From Proteiniphilum sp. (lineage in GTDB: Bacteria > Bacteroidota > Bacteroidia > Bacteroidales > Dysgonomonadaceae), in contig JAIRSV010000012.1 of NCBI GenBank assembly GCA_031255275.1, forward strand, positions 1 through 23,832: a DNA stretch of 23,832 bases, written 5' to 3'. Made by a program: the position numbers and the translations under genes. Shown here piece after piece: positions 1-6,628 of this stretch. A model generated the notes under the pieces. The model was not told where the DNA came from and ran no database searches. It worked only from the letters and a program-made list of their open reading frames with translations. Position 1 is the stretch's first letter. Each line of letters opens with the position of its first letter.

Positions 1-59
1 GTTCCGGGTAATTACTTTAAAGTTTCCGGTAACTACTTTAGAGTTCCCGGTAATCACCT
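1..59. repeat. 21-bp tandem repeat array, cut by the window edge
   Basis: Nearly three units with an exact 21-bp period are visible, starting at 1, 22 and 43. Each begins GTTCC, GTTTCC or GTTCCC and contains CGGTAA, and the first two end ACTTTA. The array probably continues left of the window. Read in frame from base 1 it gives an open heptapeptide repeat (VPGNYFK, VSGNYFR, VPGNHLI) that runs into a TGA at 88-90. The same 21-bp period occurs in the array at 6008-6205, but the unit sequence differs. Whether the peptide is ever made cannot be judged because the upstream part is missing. Confidence 0.8.
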
Positions 60-64
60 TATCA

Positions 65-92
65 GTGGAAAATGGAGAGTTGAAAGTTGAAA
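65..92 (+). repeat. Degenerate 7-bp tandem repeat
   Basis: Four heptamers in exact 7-bp phase: GTGGAAA, ATGGAGA, GTTGAAA, GTTGAAA, followed by ATG. The same heptamer family recurs at 183-210 and 23694-23707 on this strand and at 6405-6432 on the other, so it is a recurring intergenic motif here. I see no coding role. Confidence 0.7.
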
Positions 93-125
93 ATGCAGGC
101 AGAAGTAAAGAAGTAAAGAGGTGAA

Positions 126-302
126 GAAGCGGAGAAAACCGGTTAGGGGAACGCCGAGCGGCAAGGGGCGGGAGCTTCATTAATGGACAGTTGACAGTTG
201 AGAGTTGAAAATGTTTTTTTAAGAAGTGGAGAAGTGGAGAAAACCAGCTCGGGGAACGCCTGAGCGGCAAGGGGCGGGAGCACCCGCCCCGACGAGCGGA
301 GG
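126..302 (+). repeat. Composite dispersed intergenic repeat, left copy
   Basis: Two related modules stand in tandem. The first (126-182) carries GCGGAGAAAACC, then GGGGAACGCC and GAGCGGCAAGGGGCGGGAGC, and ends in CTTCATTA. Four 7-bp units follow at 183-210 (ATGGACA, GTTGACA, GTTGAGA, GTTGAAA). The second module (221-302) repeats the GTGGAGAAAACC and GAGCGGCAAGGGGCGGGAGC parts and adds the second arm of a perfect 8-bp hairpin (271-278 with 283-290, loop AGCA). The same two modules occur in the same order and orientation at 23652-23788, with fewer 7-bp units. No transposase or terminal target duplication is visible. A non-autonomous or REP-like intergenic element is the best guess. Confidence 0.75.
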
Positions 303-477
303 AATAACATGCGAAACACGAACAACGGCGTAAATACCTAAAAAACTGCTGTAATTTCACAATACAAACCGTGAATATTTATCAAAAAGCAAAGCACCGC
401 CGGTTTCCGTCAAAAAAAATGCAACAAATAACAAAAAAAAAGAGGTTTCGGATAACGAATATTTGAAATTAATCGTA

Positions 478-485
478 TATCTTTG
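478..485 (+). promoter_or_regulatory. Candidate -7 box for the first SusC gene
   Basis: TATCTTTG fits the Bacteroides -7 consensus TAnnTTTG. The nearest upstream TTTG (462-465) is only 12 bp away instead of the usual 19-21, so the -33 half is weak. If used, transcription starts near 490 and leaves a leader of about 220 nt before the ATG at 711. I see no clear riboswitch fold in that leader. The stretch from 303 to 477 is AT-rich and otherwise featureless. Confidence 0.4.
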
Positions 486-710
486 CTGTCTGACATTGAA
501 ACCAAAGAAGGTGGTCTCCATGTTCAGTGATACTTCCACCGGCGGCCGGCATAAGACCGAACGGATGAAAATCAGGGAATAACCCGACCGACCGGTGATC
601 TATCGAAATTTATTGCATATTTCTTAAAGACAGGAATCGTTTCGGAAAGGGAATGGATTCTGTAATTAAAACTAAACACACGTGATTTACTAATTCTAAA
701 ATTAAAGAAA

Positions 711-3700
711 ATGAAAGGCAAAAGCAAGTCATTTAAATGGAAAGGAGTACTGTTCGCCTGTATGTGGGCAGTCTCCGTCGGTTTGTTTGCTCAGAACATT
801 ACCATAAACGGTAAAGTTACCGATGCAAACGGTGAACCTGTGATCGGAGCAACGGTTGTGGTGCAGGGTAATGCATCGCACGGTACGGTTACCGATATAG
901 ACGGAAATTACTCATTAAGTAATGTTCCGGGAAATGCGACGCTGCAGTTCAGCTACGTGGGATTGACGGCGCAGACTGTGGCAGTGAACGGAAGATCAGC
1001 CGTTAACGTTGTGATGGCGGCTGATGCGGAACTGCTGGAAGAAGTGGTGGTGACGGCTTTGAATATTCCAAGAGAAGCCAAATCGCTGGGGTATGCGGTA
1101 TCTACCGTTAAGGCGGACGAATTGATAAAGGTGGCTGCGCCTAATTTAGGTTCGGCGCTCTACGGAAAGGCTGCCGGCGTTCAGATTCAACAGGCGCCGG
1201 GGGGAGCCGGAACTGCTGTTGCGGTAAATATTCGCGGTCTGCACTCTATTACCGGAAACAATCTTCCCCTGGTAATTCTGGATGGTATGCCTATCCGAAA
1301 CGGTAATGCCAATCAGGATGGTTACTGGGAAGATCAGCGTATCAATGCGAACGGTTTGGTAGATATTAATCCGGAGGATATAGAGACTATTTCGATATTG
1401 AAGGGCGCTGCGGCGACGGCTTTGTACGGGTCGGAAGCCAATAATGGCGTTATGATGATCACCACGAAAACGGCCGGTCGAGGCAGCGGGTATCAGATCA
1501 GCTTTAATACCAGCCTTTCTGCCGATATGGTGGCTTATATGCCTAAATTTCAAACGATTTTCGGGCCGGGCAGTTATACGGACAATGGGGCGACGGACTT
1601 CCGTATCCGGACTGACGGTTTCATCGAAAGGGAATGGAATGGAAAAACGTATAAGAGCGTTCAAAATACGACGCAATATTACGGACCGAGATACGATGGA
1701 AGCGATGTACTCTACTGGGACGGAAAAATGCGCCCCTACAACCCGATTTCAGACAATCCCTGGACGGATATTTTCCGTACTGCCTGGAATCAGAGCTATA
1801 ATTTGAGCATTGCGCATGGCGGAGAAAATTCTTCAACCCGTTTCTCTTATACGCATGTGAACAATATTCCCAACCAGTATAATTCCCGTTACGGAAAAAA
1901 CAACTTCAACTTGTCGGGGAATATGAATTTCACAAAGAGTCTGGGTTTGGATTATACGGCAACCTACATGCGGGAAAAAGTTCAAAACAGACCGTATCGC
2001 ATTAGCCGTGTTACGAACAATTTCAGCGGCATGTTCAGCGTTTTCGACGACCTTAAGCTGTTTAGGGATACTTATATTACTTCCCTCGGTTACAGGAACG
2101 TGGTGAATTCTCCTGACACCGAAACGCTGACTCCCAATGAAGCTTACGCTTATAAGCCTGCATTCATGGACGGTTTGGGTGGCGAATACTTATGGAACGT
2201 ATTGGGAAAAGAACAGTATGAAACCAACAATCGTTTGCTGGCAAGCTTAAGCCCTTCGTGGAAAATCGCTGACGGGCTGACGCTGAAAGGAAAGATTGCA
2301 ACCGATTTCACATCTAATGAAATAGAACGTAATGAACACTCTGAGCGTCCTCTGATTTACGGCACTTCGGGGTACTTTTCGTTGCGAAACTACAGGTATG
2401 AAATCTATTACGGCGACATCATGCTGTCTTATATCAAAAATTTGACCGAACAGTTCGGGGTGACGGCCAATGCCGGCTGGCAGGGGCGTCTGGAGAAAAT
2501 GACCTATTCGCAAGCGGCTACCAACGGCGGCCTTTCGGTGGAAAACTGGTTCAATTTGGCGGCAAGCAAAAACAAGGCGGACGCTTCCATGGACGAAGAA
2601 GAGTTTTTGCGAGACGCTTTCTTTGCCACAGCCGGCCTGTCTTTCAACAACTACCTCTACCTGGATGCTACTCTCCGCAGCGAGCGGCTTTCGAACATCG
2701 CCCCGGGGTTGAATAAATTCACCTATCCCTCCGTCAGCACAAGTTTCCTTTTTACCGACGCGCTGGGTGCGGCATTGCCCAAATGGTACGATTTCGGCAA
2801 GATAAGGGCGTCTTACGGTATCACCGGCAACGCTCCCGATGTATATAAGTACAACGAATCTTATACGCAGGCGCTGGCGTCTACCTATACCTACAGCATT
2901 ACCAAAGAGAGTTTGGGAAACAATACTATCAAACCTGAAACCAAATATGAATGGGAAGTCGGTCTGGAAAACAAATTCTTCGGCAACCGCCTGGGAATCG
3001 ACCTGACTTACTATTCCGCATTGGTCAAAGACCAAATTATTCCTGCAACGCTTCCTTTCTCTGCGGGAGCAAGCAGTATCTATCTGAATGTCGGAGATCT
3101 GGAGAATAAGGGTTTTGAAGTGTCGGTTTACGGTACGCCTGTTCAAACAAAGGATTTTTCGTGGGATCTGGTTTTCAATGCTTCCTGGAACCGCAATACC
3201 GTGAAAAGACTGATGGACGGCGTTCCCCAGCTTGAACATTCTAATGTTGACGGCGCCGTACTGGTTGTGTCGAAAGTCGGCGAATCTATGGGGGATTTCT
3301 ATACCTATCTTCCGAAACAGGTGGAAGTAAACGGCGTAATGCGCGACGTAATTGCCGACGATGGTTTGTATTTGGGCGATTATGATGCGCAGAAAAAAGT
3401 GGGTAACGCCATGCCGAAATGGATCGGAGGACTGGGGACGACTTTCACGTATAAGAATTTCGCCCTTGGCGTAATGACGGATTTCCGTATTGGCGGCATG
3501 GTGCTTAATGTACCTTATCAATATCTGATGGGACGCGGAAGCCTGGTGGAATCTCTGCCTTTCCGCGACGCGGCCCACGGAGGGTTAACTTATACGACAA
3601 CTGTCACAAGCGCCGCAACAGAAAAAGATGGTGAAGTAATAAAACCAGCAACACCTTACGAGAAGGTGTATGATAACGGTATGTTTCTGAACGGTGTGAA

Positions 3701-4103
3701 AAACGTTGGAACTGACGCCAATCCGCAATACGTTGAAAACAATGCCGAAAATGCCGAAAAGTACGGTTTCAACCCGGTAGCTTCCGACTACTATTACACG
3801 GTGACGTATAACTGGGGTGCAAGCGACGGCACGCTGTATCACAAGTCTCTGTTTGAAAACACTTACTGGAAGGTGCGGGAGGTTTCTCTCAGCTATACGC
3901 TTCCACGCAGGCTGACACGGAAGTTTTTCTGCAACAACCTGACGGTTTCCGTTTTCGGACGTAACTTATTCTACTTGTACAAGAATCTGCCGATTTTTGA
4001 CGCCGAGGCGACGGATGCTACCAACTGGATAGGACAGACGAGCATCGGAGGATCCACCGTATCGACACGTTCTGTTGGAGTTTCCCTCAGAGCCAATTTT
4101 TAA
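711..4103 (+). CDS. SusC/RagA-family TonB-linked outer-membrane transporter
   Basis: 1130-residue outer-membrane transporter that would import an oligomeric nutrient using TonB energy, with the SusD-like lipoprotein as its lid. A signal peptide covers about residues 1-28 (ending GLFAQ). A carboxypeptidase-regulatory-like beta-sandwich spans about 31-103 (GKVTDANGEPVIGATVVVQG through TDIDGNYSLS). The plug begins near EEVVVTAL and ends near NNGVMMITTK (about residues 110-255), and the rest is beta-barrel ending in a terminal Phe (VSLRANF), typical of outer-membrane barrels. Length is normal for the family. There is no N-terminal STN domain, so direct signalling to an anti-sigma factor is unlikely. 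The start is preceded by A-rich sequence. The SusD partner begins 20 bp downstream, so the two are surely co-transcribed. The substrate is unknown because no enzyme or regulator lies alongside. Confidence 0.96.
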   Translation: MKGKSKSFKWKGVLFACMWAVSVGLFAQNITINGKVTDANGEPVIGATVVVQGNASHGTVTDIDGNYSLSNVPGNATLQFSYVGLTAQTVAVNGRSAVNVVMAADAELLEEVVVTALNIPREAKSLGYAVSTVKADELIKVAAPNLGSALYGKAAGVQIQQAPGGAGTAVAVNIRGLHSITGNNLPLVILDGMPIRNGNANQDGYWEDQRINANGLVDINPEDIETISILKGAAATALYGSEANNGVMMITTKTAGRGSGYQISFNTSLSADMVAYMPKFQTIFGPGSYTDNGATDFRIRTDGFIEREWNGKTYKSVQNTTQYYGPRYDGSDVLYWDGKMRPYNPISDNPWTDIFRTAWNQSYNLSIAHGGENSSTRFSYTHVNNIPNQYNSRYGKNNFNLSGNMNFTKSLGLDYTATYMREKVQNRPYRISRVTNNFSGMFSVFDDLKLFRDTYITSLGYRNVVNSPDTETLTPNEAYAYKPAFMDGLGGEYLWNVLGKEQYETNNRLLASLSPSWKIADGLTLKGKIATDFTSNEIERNEHSERPLIYGTSGYFSLRNYRYEIYYGDIMLSYIKNLTEQFGVTANAGWQGRLEKMTYSQAATNGGLSVENWFNLAASKNKADASMDEEEFLRDAFFATAGLSFNNYLYLDATLRSERLSNIAPGLNKFTYPSVSTSFLFTDALGAALPKWYDFGKIRASYGITGNAPDVYKYNESYTQALASTYTYSITKESLGNNTIKPETKYEWEVGLENKFFGNRLGIDLTYYSALVKDQIIPATLPFSAGASSIYLNVGDLENKGFEVSVYGTPVQTKDFSWDLVFNASWNRNTVKRLMDGVPQLEHSNVDGAVLVVSKVGESMGDFYTYLPKQVEVNGVMRDVIADDGLYLGDYDAQKKVGNAMPKWIGGLGTTFTYKNFALGVMTDFRIGGMVLNVPYQYLMGRGSLVESLPFRDAAHGGLTYTTTVTSAATEKDGEVIKPATPYEKVYDNGMFLNGVKNVGTDANPQYVENNAENAEKYGFNPVASDYYYTVTYNWGASDGTLYHKSLFENTYWKVREVSLSYTLPRRLTRKFFCNNLTVSVFGRNLFYLYKNLPIFDAEATDATNWIGQTSIGGSTVSTRSVGVSLRANF

Positions 4104-4123
4104 TTCATTAAAAACAAGCATGT

Positions 4124-5779
4124 ATGAAAAATATATATTATTGCGTGATAATGGCTGTTTTGACGGCTTTTGCCGGTTGCGACAGTGATCTGTTTGAAAA
4201 ATACTATCCCGATCCGTCGCAAACAGCCGAAGTGTCCTGCGAGAAATTAATGACAGGCGTCTTCTGGTCGGCCAGAAAACAGACTATGGGCGAAATTTAC
4301 TGGAGATACATTTTCGATAAAACCCAAATCGGTACGCTCGCCCAGACGATGGGGTACCGGAATTCCCCGAACGGACGGTATGCAGGTACAAGAAGTTATG
4401 CCCAGAATCGCTGGCAGGAGTTTTATGCTACTTTGACTCAATACAGGGTATTGCAGGAAAAATATAGCCTTTTGTCCGACGAAGATAAAACGGTGAATGA
4501 AGTATATGAGCTGCTTGCGAGAGTTTTTATCTATCATCAGCTGGAAGAGGTGGTGGATATGTGGGGCGCAGTACCCTACTCCGAGGCCGGATTTCTGCCC
4601 AACACGCTGGATATGGGCAACGCTTTCCCGAAATATGACGAGGCTACCGCCATTTATACGGAGATGCTCGACGGTTTGGACGAAATAAACACCCGTCTCG
4701 CCGATTTGATCACTAAGGGGTTGCCTGCGCTCACAGCCAGTATACTTCCCGGGCAGGATTACATCAACAAAGGCGATTTGCAGAAATGGCAAAAATTTGC
4801 CAATTCGCTCCGTTTGCGTATGGCCTTGCGTGTATCTTCGCAGGGCGAATTGACGGGAAAAGGCAGGGGGATATTAAGCACAATGCTTTCAAATCCTGCC
4901 AAATATCCGCTGGTCGAAACATTAGGGGATGTAATTAAAATCGACGCCGACAACGACGCTTTCAAAAATGATATGGGCAATCCGTGGGGCGGCGTGCGCG
5001 GCTGTTTTGAAGACGGCGAATCAGAAGGCAGTTTCGTAAGAGCCTCAAAAGCGATGATAGATCTCTTAGGCATAGAGAACGGAGGCATTACGGAAAATTC
5101 CGATCCGCGCACTCTGATTCTGGTAGAGCCGGTTGCCAATGGGCCCAGACAAGGATTGTACGTAGGCGTTGATCCGAAGGGGGCTATCGGTACGCACGAA
5201 ACCGATTGGGCCCATCCCAGCGGCGTTCAATATTCCCGTCCGAGCCGCGTAACTTTTGCCCGCAACGTTAATTTTCCGGGCATCATCTTCACGGCTGCAG
5301 AAACATGGTTTGCCAAAGCGGAAGCTTTTCAGGAAGGCTGGGCGACGGGGAGCACTGCGGAAGAGGCTTTCAAAAAAGGTGTAGCCGAATCTTTCAACTA
5401 TTATTTCTGGTTGCATAACGTTTCCGACGAGACTCCTAAATATCCCGCTCCCGTTGCGGCTGTTATAGAAGCGTATGCCCAAAAATTATGGAATGAGAGC
5501 TCCAAGAGACAAAAAGTCATACTCGAACAGAAGTGGCTGAATACTGCTCTTATCGACATGAGGCAGGCCTGGGCCGAATTGCGGAGAACGGGCTATCCCG
5601 AACTGACTTTTCTGGAGGATGGCGGTTCTCCGGATGCCAAAAGACCTCCTTACCGTTTGATGTATCCGGATAACGAAAAAACGGGTAATACGGTGAACTG
5701 GGAAACGGTGAAGGGAGAGGATACTTACTACAACAGCTTGTTTTGGGCAAAGGAGGGCAACTATTATACGGTTCAATAG
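4124..5779 (+). CDS. SusD/RagB-family outer-membrane lipoprotein (SusD-like_2 type)
   Basis: 551-residue surface lipoprotein that captures substrate and closes over the SusC barrel encoded 20 bp upstream. The N-terminus is a lipoprotein signal with lipobox FAGC and Cys19 as the lipidated residue. The sequence resembles the SusD-like_2 subfamily rather than classical SusD: it has ETWFAKAEAFQEGWATG around residue 390 and QAWAELRRTGYPEL around residue 480, both characteristic of that group, and alpha-helical TPR-like segments earlier (for example YELLARVFIYHQLEEVVDMWG). It is complete, with a TAG stop followed about 40 bp later by a strong intrinsic terminator, so this looks like a two-gene operon. 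The ligand is unknown; the subfamily assignment is from motif recall and not a database search. Confidence 0.94.
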   Translation: MKNIYYCVIMAVLTAFAGCDSDLFEKYYPDPSQTAEVSCEKLMTGVFWSARKQTMGEIYWRYIFDKTQIGTLAQTMGYRNSPNGRYAGTRSYAQNRWQEFYATLTQYRVLQEKYSLLSDEDKTVNEVYELLARVFIYHQLEEVVDMWGAVPYSEAGFLPNTLDMGNAFPKYDEATAIYTEMLDGLDEINTRLADLITKGLPALTASILPGQDYINKGDLQKWQKFANSLRLRMALRVSSQGELTGKGRGILSTMLSNPAKYPLVETLGDVIKIDADNDAFKNDMGNPWGGVRGCFEDGESEGSFVRASKAMIDLLGIENGGITENSDPRTLILVEPVANGPRQGLYVGVDPKGAIGTHETDWAHPSGVQYSRPSRVTFARNVNFPGIIFTAAETWFAKAEAFQEGWATGSTAEEAFKKGVAESFNYYFWLHNVSDETPKYPAPVAAVIEAYAQKLWNESSKRQKVILEQKWLNTALIDMRQAWAELRRTGYPELTFLEDGGSPDAKRPPYRLMYPDNEKTGNTVNWETVKGEDTYYNSLFWAKEGNYYTVQ

Positions 5780-5819
5780 CGCGAACGCATAAGAATATGC
5801 AATAGTGTTTCAGGAAAAC

Positions 5820-5856
5820 GAGGCTGTCTCATTTTGAGGCGGCCTCTTTTCTTTTT
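5820..5856 (+). terminator. Intrinsic terminator after the first SusC/SusD pair
   Basis: A 12-bp stem pairs 5820-5831 with 5835-5846 around a TTT loop, with two G-U wobbles, followed by TTTTCTTTTT. It sits just downstream of the SusD-like gene and should end that operon. Confidence 0.88.
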
Positions 5857-5918
5857 GGTCGCCGTTCGTGCTGCGCACGTCATTATGTCACGTCCTAAAA
5901 GAGTTGACAGATTATACA

Positions 5919-5950
5919 TTGCTGTTTTTTTTCACTCCGAATTATCTTTG
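5919..5950 (+). promoter_or_regulatory. Candidate promoter reading into the 21-bp array
   Basis: A TTG at 5919-5921 lies 21 bp upstream of TATCTTTG (5943-5950), which matches the Bacteroides -33/-7 pattern. Transcription would begin near 5957, about 15 nt before an ATG at 5972 that opens into the 21-bp repeat. This is the main reason to consider the repeat as expressed. The site is downstream of the terminator at 5820-5856, so it would be an independent unit. It was found by eye and such matches can occur by chance in AT-rich DNA. Confidence 0.4.
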
Positions 5951-5971
5951 TTTTCAAATACAAAAAAGATC

Positions 5972-6217
5972 ATGCTCCACCTCCCATTATCACTGCCGGG
6001 AGAGTTTATGGCGGTTCCCGAAAGGTTCATGGGAGCTCCCGGAAAGTTCATGGGAGCTCCCGAAAGGTTCATGGGAGCTCCCGAAAGGTTCATGGGGGTT
6101 CCCGAAAGGTTCATGGGAGCTCCCGAAAAGCTCATGGGAGCTCCCGAAAAGCTCATGGGAGCTCCCGAAAGGTTCATGGGAGCTCCCGAAAGGTTCATGG
6201 GAACCTCTTATTTTTAG
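5972..6217 (+). CDS. Possible 81-residue heptapeptide-repeat protein (doubtful)
   Basis: The frame starting at this ATG encodes a short leader (MLHLPLSLPGEF), nine heptapeptides of the form MGAPERF (variants MAVPERF, MGAPGKF, MGVPERF, MGAPEKL), then MGTSYF and a stop. In its favour: a plausible promoter ends about 20 bp upstream, and the changes between units are conservative (Arg/Lys, Phe/Leu, Ala/Val). Against: the 21-bp unit contains almost no stops, so five of six frames stay open across the array. There is no known domain, signal peptide or membrane segment. The upstream extension to an ATG at 5834 starts inside the preceding terminator and is unlikely. I do not recognise a function; simple tandem-repeat DNA is the default explanation. 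Confidence 0.2.
   Translation: MLHLPLSLPGEFMAVPERFMGAPGKFMGAPERFMGAPERFMGVPERFMGAPEKLMGAPEKLMGAPERFMGAPERFMGTSYF
6008..6205 (+). repeat. 21-bp tandem repeat array, nine full units
   Basis: Nine units of 21 bp run from 6008 to 6196, followed by a partial unit. A typical unit is ATGGGAGCTCCC followed by GAAAGGTTC. It contains the perfect palindrome GGGAGCTCCC, which is broken in two units (first and fifth, GGTTCCC). Units six and seven share the variant GAAAAGCTC, suggesting a local duplication. The period is three codons-by-seven, so frames stay open. The stretch 6218-6330 between this array and the next repeat holds no gene. Confidence 0.95.
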
Positions 6218-6309
6218 CGTTCTACCATTTCTATCTTTTTCATTGCCCGTTTCACGTAATGCTGAAGAAGTTTAGAAGTGATAATGTGTTGATGGGATAA
6301 CAGTACCGT

Positions 6310-6432
6310 CACTTCGACCGTCGCGTCAGCGAAGTGGAGAAATCTAATGCTGTCTGAACTTCTCAACTTCTCAACTTTTTCAGCGTTGCAACGCAACGCG
6401 CCACTTTCAATTTTCCACTTTCCATTCTCAAT
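6310..6432 (-). repeat. Mosaic of short dispersed and 7-bp repeats upstream of pfp
   Basis: From left to right: a 7-bp inverted repeat (6310-6316 with 6330-6336); the segment GAAGTGGAGAAATC followed by TGTCTGAACT, which is shared with 23566-23590; two copies of TTCTCAAC (about 6359-6374); a perfect 12-bp palindrome GCGTTGCAACGC (6383-6394); and four heptamers at 6405-6432 (TTTCAAT, TTTCCAC, TTTCCAT, TCTCAAT), which are the reverse complement of the heptamer family at 65-92. No ORF here looks real. Confidence 0.6.
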
Positions 6433-6472
6433 TAATAAACAGCAGCCTGTTCTGTATTTCACGAAAAAATAG

Positions 6473-6480
6473 TACTTTTG
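6473..6480 (+). promoter_or_regulatory. Candidate -7 box for pfp
   Basis: TACTTTTG matches TAnnTTTG. Only a weak -33 (TCTG, 6451-6454) is present 18 bp upstream. Transcription would start near 6487 and leave a GC-rich leader of about 140 nt that contains a 6-bp hairpin (6533-6538 with 6544-6549). Confidence 0.45.
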
Positions 6481-6628
6481 GCCTCGGCTTCATCGACGCC
6501 TGCCGGTCACCTCCCCGCTGCGGCGGATCCGTGCGGAGTTGTCCTCCGCCCGTTCAGCCCGGCCGGGACGTCGGAAGCACCATCCGGAAAAAAACATATA
6601 CGGATTATCACTAAAAAAAATCATTCCA

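Noticed and set aside
2247..3578. 443-codon minus-strand ORF inside the first SusC gene
   Set aside because: It lies entirely antisense to a well-supported SusC, has no family resemblance, and is typical of shadow ORFs.
6008..6205. Could the 21-bp units be a CRISPR array?
   Set aside because: The units are directly adjacent with no variable spacers, shorter than CRISPR repeats, and no cas genes are present.
5834..6275. Longer ORFs over the 21-bp array in three frames, including one on the minus strand (5932-6198)
   Set aside because: The 21-bp unit is a multiple of three and nearly stop-free, so several frames stay open automatically. Only the frame starting at 5972 has a promoter-like site close by, and even that is kept at low confidence.
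6539..6628. Upstream start for pfp adding 30 residues
   Set aside because: The extra residues are basic and unlike family N-termini, and the region fits an untranslated leader; Met at 6629 is preferred.
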